The notes: generated by a model from the sequence alone, not told the origin. A DNA stretch of 64,000 nucleotides from DATKIY01 sp963726755 (GCA_963726755.1 CAVSDB010000001.1:1364001-1428000); one strand, 5' to 3'. Positions 26,282 through 36,573 are shown, numbered from the stretch's first letter. A program made the numbers and translations.

Positions 26282-28952
26282 CTAGTCCTCGAGCAGGGAG
26301 CGCAAGACGAACGGCAAGATCCCACCGTGGCGGTAGTAGTCGGCTTCCCCGGGAGTATCGATTCGGACGACCCCGTCGAACTGAATCGAAGTCCCGTCGG
26401 GGCGCGTTGCAATTACCGACACGGCGCGTGGAGTGACGTCATCGTTGAGTTCAGTGATGCCGCTGACGTCGAACACCTCGTCCCCGGTTAGTCCCAACGT
26501 CGCAGCGCTCTGGCCTTGCGGGAACTGAAGGGGCAACACCCCCATGCCAATCAGGTTGCTGCGGTGAATGCGCTCATACGACTCAGCGATGACCACGCGC
26601 ACGCCGAGTAGCGCCGTCCCCTTTGCGGCCCAGTCTCGAGACGAACCTGATCCGTACTCCTTGCCGACCAGGACGACGAGGGGCACTTCCTGCGATCGGT
26701 AGTGCTCGGCGGCATCGAAGATCGGGACAACCGGTTGCGCGGGGTCAAGCAAGTCCTTGGTAAAGCCGCCCTCGACACCCGGCACCATCGCGTTGCGAAG
26801 CCGGATGTTCGCGAAGGTGCCGCGAATCATCACCTCGTGGTTGCCGCGTCGAGACCCGTATGAGTTGAAGTCTGAACGTGCGACCCCGTGATCTGTCAGG
26901 AACTTCCCAGCCGGGCTGTCCGTCTTGATCGCTCCGGCCGGCGAGATGTGGTCGGTCGTGACGGAGTCGCCAAGCACTGCCAGTACGCGTGCACCTTGCA
27001 CATCGGTCACTGGGGACGGTTGTTGTTGCATGCCGTCGAAGTACGGGGGCTTACGAACGTACGTCGACGCGTCATCCCACGCGAAGATGTCACCGGTCGG
27101 CGTCGACAATTCCTGCCAACGTTGGTCACCAGCAAACACGTCTGCGTACTCGCGCGTGAACGTCTCGCTAGCGATGGTTTGCGATACGACGTCCTGGATC
27201 TCTTGAGCTGTCGGCCAGATATCGGAGAGCATCACCGGAGTTCCATCTCCGTCGACGCCCAGTGGCTCGGTGAGCAGATCCAGATCCATCGTCCCCGCAA
27301 GGGCGTACGCCACAACAAGCGGCGGGGAGGCGAGGTAGTTCATCTTGACCTCGGGGTTGATCCGACCCTCGAAGTTTCGGTTACCCGACAGCACCGAAAC
27401 CACGGTCACGTCGTGCTCGTTCACGGCGGCCGAAACCTCGGGCAGCAGCGGCCCGGAGTTTCCGATGCACGTCGTACAGCCATACCCGACGAGGTTGAAG
27501 CCCAGCTTGTCGAGGTACGGGGTCAGACCGGCTCGGTCGTAGTAGTCCATAACGACCTTCGAGCCGGGCGCAAGGGTGGTCTTGACCCACGGCTTGCGAG
27601 TCAGTCCCTTCTCGACGGCATTCTTCGCAACCAACGCAGCGCCGATCATGACCGAGGGGTTCGACGTGTTCGTGCACGAGGTGATGGCCGCGATCGCCAC
27701 CGCCCCGTGCTCGAGTTGAACGTCTTGACCGCCGACGTTGACCGCGACCGCCGCTCGATCGGCGCCCGGTCCTGCGAAGTCGGGAAGCGCCTGCTCAAAC
27801 ATGGTCTTGGCCTGACGCAGCGGAACCCTGTCCTGCGGTCGCTTCGGCCCGGCCAACGACGCCTCGATCGATCCGAGGTCCAGTTCGAGGCGCTCTGAGT
27901 AGTCAGGCTCTGCGTCCGGGTCGAGCCACAGCCCCTGGGTTTTGGCATAGGCCTCGACGAGCGCAACCTGCTCGACCGAACGTCCGGTCAGCGACAGGTA
28001 GTCCAACGTTCCCTGATCGACCGGGAAGATCGCCACCGTCGAGCCGTATTCCGGGCTCATATTTCCGATCGTTGCACGGTTCGCGAGCGGCACCGCTGAA
28101 ACGCCGCTGCCGTAGAACTCCACAAACTTTCCGACGACCCCGTGGTGGCGCAACATCTCGGTGATGGTCAGAACCAGGTCGGTGGCGGTCGTGCCCTCGG
28201 GCAACTCCCCCGTCAACTTCACACCGACGACGCGAGGCACCAGCATGCTCACGGGTTGACCGAGCATCGCGGCCTCTGCCTCGATCCCTCCGACACCCCA
28301 GCCGAGCACTCCCAAGCCGTTGACCATCGTGGTGTGGGAGTCAGTGCCGACGACAGTGTCGGGGTACGCCTGCCCGCCTCGATCCATCACGACGCGTGCC
28401 AAGTGCTCGATGTTTACCTGATGCACGATGCCGGTACCGGGAGGCACCACCCGGAACTCCGCAAACGCGGTCTGCCCCCAGCGCAGCAACTGATAGCGCT
28501 CAATGTTTCGCTGGTACTCCAACTCAACATTGCGTTCGAAGGAATCTGGCGCACCGAAGAAATCCGCGATCACTGAATGATCGATAACAAGCTCTGCAGG
28601 AGCCAGTGGGTTGATCCGCGAAGGATCACCGCCGAGATCGCGTACCGCCTCGCGCATTGTCGCCAGGTCGACCACAGCAGGTACTCCGGTGAAGTCCTGC
28701 ATGATGACGCGGGCGGGCGTGAATTGAATCTCGGTGTTTGGCTCAGCCTGCGACTGCCATTGCCCAAGCGCGTGGACGTGGTCGCCGGTGACGTTGGCGC
28801 CGTCTTCGGTCCGTAAGTTGGTTCTCGAGCAGCACCTTCAAACTCATCGGGAGTCGATCGGAGCCGGGCACGGCGTCAATCCGGAAGATCTCGTAGGTGC
28901 TACCGCCAACCGACAGGTCCGCACGAGCACCAAAACTGTTCGCCTGTGCCAT
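26282..28952 (-). CDS. acnA: Aconitate hydratase A (one frameshift)
   Basis: Fe-S enzyme converting citrate to isocitrate. The start at 28952 (MAQANSFGARADLSVGGSTY) has TAGGAGG 5-6 nt upstream. A shift near 28815-28822 interrupts KVLLEN/LRTEDGANVTGDHV; the rest, from IQFTPARVIMQDFTGVPAVV to the end, is open. The [4Fe-4S] cysteines are in ITSCTNTSNPSVM and GYGCTTCIGNSGPL. The swivel domain shows FNSYGSRRGNHEVMIRGTFA and GKEYGSGSSRDWAAKGTAL. Corrected length is ~889 residues, typical of AcnA. It is monocistronic, with a palindromic candidate operator upstream. Confidence 0.95.
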
Positions 28953-28996
28953 CAGAGCCTCCTACCGACCGGCGTGAGCCTACTCAAAGGATGATT

Positions 28997-29014
28997 TATC
29001 TTGATATCAAGATA
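28997..29014 (-). promoter_or_regulatory. Perfect 18-bp palindrome in acnA upstream region
   Basis: TATCTTGATATCAAGATA is a perfect palindrome located ~45-62 bp upstream of the acnA start, between acnA and the TrmA-like gene end. It is strikingly AT-rich for this genome and overlaps sequence (GATAAA) that could be the -10 of acnA. It looks like an operator for a dimeric repressor (MarR, GntR or TetR type). The regulator is not identifiable from the window. Confidence 0.6.
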
Positions 29015-29031
29015 ACACGAGGGAATGGAAT

Positions 29032-30225
29032 TCACCCAGGACCCTGCTCGCCCATCGGCGACAGCAGCGCCACGCATTCGACGTGGTGGGTCATCGGGAA
29101 CAGATCGAACGCCCGCAACTGCTGGAGTCCATACCCGAGGTCGGCGGCAGTTGCGACGTCGCGAGCCAGCGCGGCCGGGTCACACGCGACATAACTGATC
29201 GCGCGCGGTTTCATCCGAGCAAGAGCGGTCAGCACGCGACGACCCGCGCCGGCTCGCGGAGGGTCGAGCACCACCAGGTCGCAGTGACGCAGCGGCGTCC
29301 GCTGCAAGAACCGCTCGACCGAGACGCCTTGGATGCGCACCGTGACGTCGTCGGCCAAGTTGACCTCGGCATCGTCGACGGCCACTCGGTGCGCTTCGAC
29401 GACGTCGACGCGTCCGCCGACACCGAGTCGCTCGCGCGAGCGGTCCCGCGAACAGTCCAACACCGGCATACAGATCCAACGCATGCTCGCCCGCGCGCGG
29501 CTGCAGTTGATCCATGACGGCGCCGACCAGAGCGTCTGCGGCCGCCGGATGCACCTGCCAAAAGCCCCCGCCGCTCACTCGCCAGTCGCGACCGGCTGCC
29601 CGCTCCACGGTGCCAGGCGTGGCGGAACCGTCGACCGACACCTGCACGTCGCCATTGGTGGTTGCAGCCGTGACGTCGACCGTTGACGCTCCGGGGAATT
29701 GTTCGGTGGTGACTTCGGACTGCTGAATCAGCGGATGGGAGATGACGCAGCGATCGATCGCAACGACGTCGTGCGAGCGATGACGTCGCAATCCGGGGTG
29801 ACCAGACTCGTCAACCGCGAACGACATCCGGGTGCGCCAACCGAGCCCAGATTCGTCAGCGGTGAGTGGTTCGACGACGACGTCACGATCAACGCCAGCC
29901 AGTCGACGAAGTTGCTCAGCAACAACGCTGGCCTTTAGCTCACGCTGAAACGCCAGGTCGACATGCTGGAAGTCGCAACCGCCACATTCGCCGGCGTATT
30001 GGCACGGAGCAGTGACACGCTCGGGTGCGGCCTTCTCCACCGAACGAACGTCGGCGCGCAGGTAGCGGCCCTTCGGACCGATGTCGGTGACCTACCGCGA
30101 GCTACGTCCTCGCCCGGTAGCCCGTGGCGGACGAACACCACTTGACCCTCGAGGCGACCGACGAAGTGCCCGCCGTGTGCAACTGGACCGACCGTGAGCC
30201 TGATGACATCGCCGACATCGGGCAC
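29032..30225 (-). CDS. TrmA/RlmD-like 23S rRNA or tRNA m5U methyltransferase (two frameshifts)
   Basis: The start is taken at the GTG at 30225 (MPDVGDVIRLTVGPVAHGGH). This N-terminal part is a TRAM-like OB domain with FVRHGLPGE. A shift near 30090 leads to APCQYAGECGGCDFQHVDLA, the Fe-S cysteine motif of the family. The Rossmann core has LDLYAGVGLFAGPLAR, and after a second shift near 29440 come VVLDPPRAGAGRRV and the catalytic cysteine in ISYVACDPAALARD. Corrected length is ~397 residues. The position equals M. tuberculosis Rv2689c, next to the APC permease; it starts 2 bp after the permease stop. Confidence 0.87.
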
Positions 30226-30227
30226 GG

Positions 30228-32249
30228 TTAGTTTTCCATCTCCTCGGCGACCGTACGCTCGGCTTCTTCTGGCGTCGGCTCCCCTCGGCGCACTGCACCA
30301 GGAGCGAAGTTCTCCGGCCGTGACTCCAGTCCCTGGCTCGACCGCAACTGGTACGGCACCGAAACGACGACGACGCCGGGCGTGAGCCGCAGTCGAGTCT
30401 TCAACCGGAGCGCGCTTTGGTTGTGCAGCAGCGTCTCCCACCAACGGCCAACCACATACTCGGGTACGTAGACGTCGACGATGTCGCGCGGGCTGTTCTC
30501 CCGCTTGGTCTTTACGTAGTCGACGATCGGTCGCGTGACTTCACGGAACGGCGAGTCCAAGACCTTCAGCGGAACCGGAACCTTTGCCGCTTCCCACTCG
30601 GCCAGCAGCGCATCGGTCTCTACGGGATCGACGCGAACGGTCAGTGCCTCAAGCGACGCAGGGCGAGACGCTCTCGCATACGCCAGGGCACGCAGTGCTG
30701 GCTTGTGCAGTTTGGAGACCAACACGACGGCGTGAATCCTCGACGGCAACATCTCGACGGAGGTGTCTGCCAGCAGTTCGGCTGACACCGACGCATAGTG
30801 ACGTCTGATCGCCTTCATCAACACGAAAAGTGCAGCCATCGCCAAGATCGCCAAGTAGGCACCGTGCGTGAACTTCGTCAGCAGCACGATGATGAGCACA
30901 GTTCCCGTGAGCACCAGGCCAATGGAGTTGATGACACGGGAGCGCCTCATCTGCCGACGGACTGCCGGGTCTTGCTCAGTCGACAGCAGCCGGGTCCAGT
31001 GGCGCACCATTCCGGTCTGACTCATCGTGAACGACACAAAGACGCCGACGATGTACAACTGAATCAACTTGGAGACGTCGGCATCGAAGATGTAGATGAG
31101 GAAGATCGCCGTCGAAGCCAGCGCGATGATGCCGTTGCTGAAGGCCAGTCGATCCCCGCGGGTGTGCAACTGGCGCGGCAAGTAGCCGTCCCTTGCCAGG
31201 ATCGAACCGAGTACCGGGAAACCGTTGAACGCCGTGTTAGCTGCCAGCACCAAGATGAGCGCAGTCACCGTCGCGACGATGACCGCCAAGACCGGCACAG
31301 TTGCTGAACACCGTTTCGGCGATCTGCGAGATGACCGTCTTCTGCTCCTCGCCGGGCGGCAATCCGATCAGGTCCGAGTTCTTCTCGGCCACCTTCACGC
31401 CCGTGTACATGGCCAGCCAGGTGATCGAGGCGAACATCGCCATCGAGATCACACCGAGCAGCAACAGGGTCGTCGCCGCGTTACGTGATTTTGGCTTCTG
31501 GAACGCGGGTACGCCGTTGCTGATCGCCTCGACACCGGTGAGCGCGGTAGTACCAGATGAGAAGGCCCGCGCAATCAGGTAGAGCACTGCGAACCCAGCG
31601 ACCGAGTTCTCCGCGACCAGATGCCAGTTCGCACTCTCGGCGACTAGTTGATCGCCCATCGCGATCCGCACTAGCGCCCAACCGACCATGAAGAAGATGG
31701 AGAACATGAAGGCATACGTTGGGATCGCGAAGCGCAGTTCCAGACTCGCGCACGCCGCGCAGATTCATCAGCGTGATGATGACGATCAGCGCGATCGCCA
31801 CGGCGACGCTGTGGTCGATCACCGGAGCGAAACGCGGAGCCGATGTTGTCGACGGCTGCTGCGATGGACACCGCCACCGTCATCACGTAGTCGACGAGAA
31901 GCGCGCTAGCGACGACGACCCCAGCGTTGGGACCAAGGTTGACGGTTGCGACCTCGTAGTCGCCACCACCACTGGGGTACGCGTGCACATTTTGCCGGTA
32001 AGAAGCGACGACGACGAAGAACACGAGCACGACGCCAGCCGCGACCCACGGCGTATAACTCAAGAAGGCAGCGCCACCGATGGAGAGGACGACCAGGATC
32101 TCCTGTGTCGCATACGCGTTGGACGATAGAGCGTCGCTGGCGAAGACCGGCAACGCAATTCTCTTGGGCAGCAGAGTCTCGCCAAGCTTGGCGCTCGACT
32201 GTGGACGCCCTACCAGTGCACGCTTGAATAAGGACGTCACATTGGCCAC
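30228..32249 (-). CDS. APC-family permease, KimA/YdaO-like (three frameshifts)
   Basis: About 673 residues once three shifts (near 31830, 31740 and 31302) are corrected. The N-terminus reads LLPKRIALPVFASDALSSNA, followed by ~12 transmembrane helices with VASYRQNVHAYPSGGGDYEV, SSGTTALTGVEAISNGVPAF and LVLAANTAFNGFPVLGSI. After the last helix comes a ~200-residue cytoplasmic domain (HAVVLVSKLHKPALRALAYA, VDVYVPEYVVGRWWETLLHN). This architecture matches the B. subtilis potassium importer KimA (formerly YdaO) and M. tuberculosis Rv2690c. It is divergent by 43 bp from two TrkA genes, which supports a role in potassium transport; an amino-acid substrate remains possible. Confidence 0.8.
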
Positions 32250-32292
32250 GGCCGCCGATAGTACGCGCCCCCTGGACCGCTACCGTTACCCC

Positions 32293-32955
32293 GTGCACAT
32301 CGTGATCATGGGATGCGGCCGGGTTGGGTCAGCCCTGGCGCACCAACTTGACGACTGGGGTCACACCGTAATCGTCGTCGACCAAGACCCCGACTCATTT
32401 CGACGACTCGGCGGCACCTTCTCCGGCAAGACGGTCACCGGTGTGGGCTTCGACAAGGACACTCTGCTTGAGGCCGAGATCGAGCAAGCTGATGCATTTG
32501 CTGCCGTGAGTAGCGGAGACAACTCCAACATCGTCGCCGCTCGAGTTGCTCGCGAGAACTTCGGCGTCGACAACGTGGTCGCCCGGATCTACGACCCGCG
32601 CCGAGCCGAGATCTACCAGCGCCTGGGTATCCCGACGGTTGCCACCGTTCGGTGGACCACCGACCAAATGTTGCGTCACCTGGTCCCGGGGGAACTGAAC
32701 GAGGACTATCGCGACCCCAGCGGCAAGGTGCTGTTGGCTCAGGTTCATCTGAACCCGGGCTGGATCGGTCACACCCACCGGAAGATCGAGGACGACTGCT
32801 CGGTGCGCGTTGCATTCGTCACCCGGTTCGGTGAGGGCATGCTGGCGACTTCACAGTCGGTCCATCAAGAGGGTGACCTCGTGCACATCCTGCTGACTGA
32901 GTCCGACTCAGATCGAGTTCAGGTGGCGCTGAACTCCGCCCCCGAGGTTTCCTGA
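32293..32955 (+). CDS. TrkA-family (RCK) regulator 1, CeoB-like
   Basis: I start it at the GTG at 32293 (MHIVIMGCGRVGSALAHQLD), which puts the nucleotide loop GCGRVG at residues 7-12. The RCK_N Rossmann fold ends each strand with the expected acidic residue (VIVVDQDPDSF) and carries GDNSNIVAARVARENFGVDN and VVARIYDPRRAEIYQRLG. A TrkA_C domain follows from ~140. Length is 220 residues. Such proteins bind NAD(H) or nucleotides and gate K+ transporters. Its stop overlaps the second TrkA gene (TGATG). The order equals M. tuberculosis ceoB-ceoC. Confidence 0.9.
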   Translation: MHIVIMGCGRVGSALAHQLDDWGHTVIVVDQDPDSFRRLGGTFSGKTVTGVGFDKDTLLEAEIEQADAFAAVSSGDNSNIVAARVARENFGVDNVVARIYDPRRAEIYQRLGIPTVATVRWTTDQMLRHLVPGELNEDYRDPSGKVLLAQVHLNPGWIGHTHRKIEDDCSVRVAFVTRFGEGMLATSQSVHQEGDLVHILLTESDSDRVQVALNSAPEVS

Positions 32956-33632
32956 TGCGCATCGCAATCGCGGGTGCCGGCAAGGTCGGCCGGTCCATCG
33001 CCGCCGAGTTGCTCGACCACGACCACCAGATCCTGCTGATCGACCAAGACCCCAGCAACTTTCGCGCGGACCTCGGAGCGGTCTGGCTGCAGGGCGATGC
33101 CTGCGAGATCTCGACGCTTGAAGAAGCCCAACTTCAGACGTGCCAAGTGGTCATCGCAGCGACGGGTGACGACAAGGTCAACCTCGTCATCTCGTTGCTG
33201 GCGAAAACTGAGTACGGCGTCCCCCGAGTGGTCGCACGCGTGAATCACCCGAAGAACGAATGGCTGTTCAACGAGGCTTGGGGCGTTGACGTCGCGGTAT
33301 CGACGCCGCGAATGCTGTCGGCCCTCGTCGAAGAAGCCGTCAGCGTCGGCGACATCGTCCGGCTCATGGAGTTCGAACAGGGTGCGGCAAACCTGGTCGA
33401 GATCACCCTGCCACCGCAGTCTCCGGTAGTGGGGGATCGAGTGGGGAACGTGAGTTTGCCCGACGACACCGCGTTGGTGACGATCGTTCGTGACGGACGC
33501 GTCATCGTCCCGTCGAGCGACGATCCACTCGAGGCCGGCGACGAGCTGCTCTTTGTGACGACAGTGTCAGGTGAGGATCAACTGCAAGAGATCCTTAGCC
33601 CCTACGTCGAAGACGACGGCCAACACAACTAG
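32955..33632 (+). CDS. TrkA-family (RCK) regulator 2, CeoC-like
   Basis: A 225-residue paralogue of the preceding gene: MRIAIAGAGKVGRSIAAELL, LIDQDPSNFRADLGAVWLQG, VIAATGDDKVNLVISLLAK and VVARVNHPKNEWLFNEAWGV make up the RCK_N domain. The C-terminal TrkA_C half has LPPQSPVVGDRVGNVSLPDD and DDPLEAGDELLFVTTV. Translational coupling to the first TrkA suggests a heteromeric ring. Its stop shares a CTAG with the convergent DUF3159 gene, giving a 4-bp tail-to-tail overlap. Confidence 0.9.
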   Translation: MRIAIAGAGKVGRSIAAELLDHDHQILLIDQDPSNFRADLGAVWLQGDACEISTLEEAQLQTCQVVIAATGDDKVNLVISLLAKTEYGVPRVVARVNHPKNEWLFNEAWGVDVAVSTPRMLSALVEEAVSVGDIVRLMEFEQGAANLVEITLPPQSPVVGDRVGNVSLPDDTALVTIVRDGRVIVPSSDDPLEAGDELLFVTTVSGEDQLQEILSPYVEDDGQHN

Positions 33633-34354
33633 TCGTCGGGCACTTCGGCTTCGTCGGCTGGTTCGTCATCATCGTCGGAGGCGACCACCTCCGGAGGCGG
33701 CGCGGCTCGCAGGACCAGGTACGACAACCAGGCGGCCAGCGCCACCAGCGGCCACCCCATCGCCAGCTTCACGTAGCCGAGCGCTACCGGTTTGTCGAGC
33801 AGGTACAGCGGTAGTTGGACAGCAAGGCGCACCGCGAACATTGCGCACCAGATCAACGTCATGGTCGCGTACGCCCTGCGTCGGCCCGGATTGCTGCGCC
33901 ACGTCATGCCCTCGCCGATCAGCGGTCCAACGATGACCCCGATGATGGGCCAGCCGACCACGACCGACACCAGGTAGAGCGTGGCGTACCCAGCCTGCAA
34001 GAACAGGCCGGGCAGGAAGAAGTTCTTCGCACTGCCCGTCCGCGACGCGATGAACGCGGATATCGCCACGCCAACCAGACCAGCGATCGCAAACTGCAAC
34101 TGTTGACGTCGGACCAGTCGAATCCCAGTCAGTACTCCAGCGACGGCCAGAGCTGACCACAGTGCTGGTGACAAGTTCTGACCAGTGACCGTGTAGACGG
34201 TCACGAAGACTGCGCCAGGCAATCCACCGTCGGCCATACCTTGCTTGCCGCCCATGGCCTGCATCAGGTTGACGCCTGCACTGCTCGCAGCTAAGTCTGG
34301 CGCTGACTCGACGTCGTCGGGGTCTAGCCGATCCTCGTCTTGGTGCTCGGTCAC
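33629..34354 (-). CDS. DUF3159 membrane protein
   Basis: A 241-residue protein with six predicted transmembrane segments, e.g. ALWSALAVAGVLTGIRLVRR, FFLPGLFLQAGYATLYLVSV and VALAAWLSYLVLRAAPPPEV. The core pattern GGKQGMADGGLPGAVFVTVY and RTGSAKNFFLPGLF is that of actinobacterial DUF3159 (M. tuberculosis Rv2693c position). Both termini are acidic and probably cytoplasmic. The function is unknown; its fixed link to the OB-fold gene (4 bp upstream) and the TrkA pair suggests an ion-homeostasis or envelope role. Confidence 0.88.
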   Translation of the reverse strand: MTEHQDEDRLDPDDVESAPDLAASSAGVNLMQAMGGKQGMADGGLPGAVFVTVYTVTGQNLSPALWSALAVAGVLTGIRLVRRQQLQFAIAGLVGVAISAFIASRTGSAKNFFLPGLFLQAGYATLYLVSVVVGWPIIGVIVGPLIGEGMTWRSNPGRRRAYATMTLIWCAMFAVRLAVQLPLYLLDKPVALGYVKLAMGWPLVALAAWLSYLVLRAAPPPEVVASDDDDEPADEAEVPDD

Positions 34355-34358
34355 GGCG

Positions 34359-34751
34359 TCAGGAGCGATCGGGCAACAACTCGTACAGCGGGTTGAACAT
34401 GACCCGTCGATCGCCGCGTTTGGTGATTCGGCCAGTACCCGTCAACGTGCGACCTGGGTTGATCCCCCTAATAGAACGTCGGCCGAGCCAGATCAGCGTC
34501 AACGCGCCAGAGCCGTCGTAGATGTCAGCTTCGAGCGCTGGAATTTGACCGTGTGGGCGCAGTGTCACGGCCCGAACCGTTCCGCAGACCGTCACCGGAA
34601 CCGCGAGCGGAGCATCGCAGACCGGGGTCGCCGCTTGATCCTTCGACTGCTCGCGAAGTTCGTCAGCCTCGACGGTGCCTGCGGAGGGGAGAAACCGATC
34701 CACAAAGCGGTTCCAACGCCGATCCGGCCGCTGGTCGTCGATCGAACTCAT
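34359..34751 (-). CDS. OB-fold nucleic-acid-binding-like protein
   Basis: A 130-residue protein whose second half is a small OB barrel: VTVCGTVRAVTLRPHGQIPA, LEADIYDGSGALTLIWLGRR and GINPGRTLTGTGRITKRGDR. This resembles the wedge OB fold of RecG and is the Rv2694c-type protein that always precedes DUF3159. No catalytic residues are visible. It may bind single-stranded nucleic acid or simply mediate protein contacts. Confidence 0.85.
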   Translation of the reverse strand: MSSIDDQRPDRRWNRFVDRFLPSAGTVEADELREQSKDQAATPVCDAPLAVPVTVCGTVRAVTLRPHGQIPALEADIYDGSGALTLIWLGRRSIRGINPGRTLTGTGRITKRGDRRVMFNPLYELLPDRS

Positions 34752-34785
34752 GAGGGCAGGTTACTCAACGCCGGGCACTGGAACG

Positions 34786-35460
34786 TCACCCCGGCTGGTC
34801 GTCATCGGAGTCACGTACCAGGTTCGGCGACTCGGGCACCGTCAGGGCAAGTGGCTGTCGCGGCGCGGCAGCTTCGGTCCCACGGTCGACGGCCACTTCG
34901 GCGAAAAGCGCCTCGGCCATCTTTGCGCTCGAATCGTCTGTGGCACCGGCGCCACTGATCAAGCCGCGTAGGAACCAGCGTGGTCCGTCTGCGCCCAAGA
35001 AGCGGACCCGTTGCACATTGGTGTTCCCGTCAGGACCGGTGATCGAGACGTCGGCGCGCACCTCGCGACCGAACGGTCCTTCGGCCTCTGTTGCTCTCCC
35101 CCGGTCGCTGCGAATGCCTTCGGCGATTTCTTGACGCACTTCGTCCCAGATGCCCTCGGACCGAGGGGCCGCGAACGCCTGAAGTTGGAGCGCAGTGTCG
35201 CCCAGCAGCACGGTGATGGCGGTGATTTGCTCGGCTTCATCCAACTCGACCCGGACCTGCATACCTTCCACCGCCGGCACCAGGACGGAACCGAAATTCA
35301 CCCGCTCTTGTCCTTCGGGGATTTCGCTGACGTCCCACGGACCGGATGTCTTCGGACCCTTCGGAAGGGTGATCGTGACAGGGGCTTCGGCATCGTCGCC
35401 GTCTTGCGTCACGTTCTCGCCATCGACGTCTTCACCCTTGTTGCGCTTGAACAATGCCAT
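34786..35460 (-). CDS. DUF3710 protein
   Basis: I start it at the ATG at 35460 (MALFKRNKGEDVDGEN); upstream codons belong to the dut tail. The 224-residue protein has an acidic N-terminus, then the conserved GPWDVSEIPEGQERVNFGSV and LVPAVEGMQVRVELDEAEQI, and EIAEGIRSDRGRATEAEGPF followed by GADGPRWFLRGLISG. This is the actinobacterial DUF3710 family (Rv2696c position). It starts 4 bp after dut. The function is unknown; no transmembrane helix or signal peptide is visible. Confidence 0.9.
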   Translation of the reverse strand: MALFKRNKGEDVDGENVTQDGDDAEAPVTITLPKGPKTSGPWDVSEIPEGQERVNFGSVLVPAVEGMQVRVELDEAEQITAITVLLGDTALQLQAFAAPRSEGIWDEVRQEIAEGIRSDRGRATEAEGPFGREVRADVSITGPDGNTNVQRVRFLGADGPRWFLRGLISGAGATDDSSAKMAEALFAEVAVDRGTEAAAPRQPLALTVPESPNLVRDSDDDQPG

Positions 35461-35464
35461 GACG

Positions 35465-35971
35465 TCATCCACCTGATTCGTTGTTCGTGGCAGCCTCGCT
35501 CGTTGCGCCCTCACTTGTTGCAAGGGCTGTGCGACCGCTTGATCCAAAGCCACCCGTTGATCTCGCTGAGCCGGGAAGTCGTTCAACCGTATGCAGTCGG
35601 ACGCTTTCCACTCGCTGCACCACGAGTTGCGCGATGCGATCGCCTCGTTCGATGGTCACGCTCGACTCAGTATCGAGATTCACCAGGCCAACCTTGATCT
35701 CCCCCCTGTAACCCGCGTCGATTGTGCCCGGCGCGTTCACGACCGTCACACCGTCGCGAATCGCCAGCCCGCTTCTTGGGTGTACGAACGCGGCGTACCC
35801 GTTGGGCAACGCAATCGCCAAGCCCGTGGGTACAAGTCCGCGAGCACCCGGCACTAGAACGCACTGCTCCGATGCGTACAAGTCGACTCCGGCATCACCA
35901 GGGTGGGCCTGTGCGGGAAGCGGGAGGTCCGGGTCGAGCCGAACCACTAGTACGTCTACTGGTTCGGTCAT
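35465..35971 (-). CDS. dut: Deoxyuridine 5'-triphosphate nucleotidohydrolase
   Basis: A 168-residue trimeric dUTPase that removes dUTP and makes dUMP for thymidylate synthesis. The five motifs are present: HPGDAGVDLYA, VHPRSGLAIRDGV, VNAPGTIDAGYRGEIKVGLV with the catalytic Asp, GDRIAQLVVQRVE, and the C-terminal arm STGGFGSSG that closes the site. A Ser/Ala-rich extension of ~20 residues follows motif V. The gene overlaps the thioesterase gene by 4 bp. Confidence 0.97.
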   Translation of the reverse strand: MTEPVDVLVVRLDPDLPLPAQAHPGDAGVDLYASEQCVLVPGARGLVPTGLAIALPNGYAAFVHPRSGLAIRDGVTVVNAPGTIDAGYRGEIKVGLVNLDTESSVTIERGDRIAQLVVQRVESVRLHTVERLPGSARSTGGFGSSGRTALATSEGATSEAATNNESGG

Positions 35972-36573
35972 GGGTTCACCTCGAAGGCGTGGTGCACATC
36001 CTCTTCAGTGCTGTCGGCAACGAACTCGGCTATGTCCTCACTTCGACCATGCGCTCGGAAGTGCTCGAGTGGTACTTGGACGAAGACTGCACGTGCCTCG
36101 ACAGCGATCGGATTCGGATCGTCAGGAGTTCCGCCCACCTGTGCACCCAACAGTCGACCAGTGGCACGTGAGTAGATCTTGCGGCCAGCAACCGCGAAGC
36201 ACTCGGCGTCGATGCTCAACACGGACCCAACAGGCACCGGGAGTCGGTAGTCGGTCTCGAGGTGAACAGTCACCACCGGCTGTCGCAGTAGCCAGGTCAC
36301 GGTGCCAAGCGCCTCGTCGAATGCGGCAGCCAACAAGCCTCCGTGTGCCAGCCCTGGAGCCCCTTGATGGTGCTCAGTGACCCGAAGCTCAGCGTGAATC
36401 GTGCAGCCTTCGCCAGCGGTCAAACTCAAGTGCAAACCGGTGGGATGTTCAGGCCCGCAACCGAAGCAACGGCGGTAGTGCGAGCCCAGTTGAGATCCGG
36501 GCGGTGGGGCATCGAGATGACGGACCGGGGGGGTCGCATGATCCGGCGGATCAGTACGTCTGCGCGCTGTCAC
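35968..36573 (-). CDS. PaaI-like hotdog-fold thioesterase
   Basis: A 201-residue protein starting at a GTG at 36573. After a Pro-rich leader comes the family signature CFGCGPEHPTGLHLSL, then LAHGGLLAAAFDEALGTVTW, the hotdog helix with the active-site His/Gly and acidic residue, and VVTVHLETDYRLPVPVGSVL. It should hydrolyse acyl-CoA or another thioester; the substrate is unknown. The C-terminal 50 residues (ARAVFVQVPLEHFRAHG) are ordinary for the family. It is coupled to dut and diverges from the DUF3093 gene across 50 bp. Confidence 0.88.
   Translation of the reverse strand: MTARRRTDPPDHATPPVRHLDAPPPGSQLGSHYRRCFGCGPEHPTGLHLSLTAGEGCTIHAELRVTEHHQGAPGLAHGGLLAAAFDEALGTVTWLLRQPVVTVHLETDYRLPVPVGSVLSIDAECFAVAGRKIYSRATGRLLGAQVGGTPDDPNPIAVEARAVFVQVPLEHFRAHGRSEDIAEFVADSTEEDVHHAFEVNP

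Noticed and set aside
26888..27898. Plus-strand open frame of ~336 codons inside acnA
   Set aside because: Antisense to aconitase motifs in a high-GC gene; such shadows are expected and composition is Arg/Gly/His-rich.
32250..32292. c-di-AMP (ydaO) riboswitch before the potassium-like permease
   Set aside because: Only 43 bp separate the permease from the divergent TrkA gene, too short for that riboswitch.
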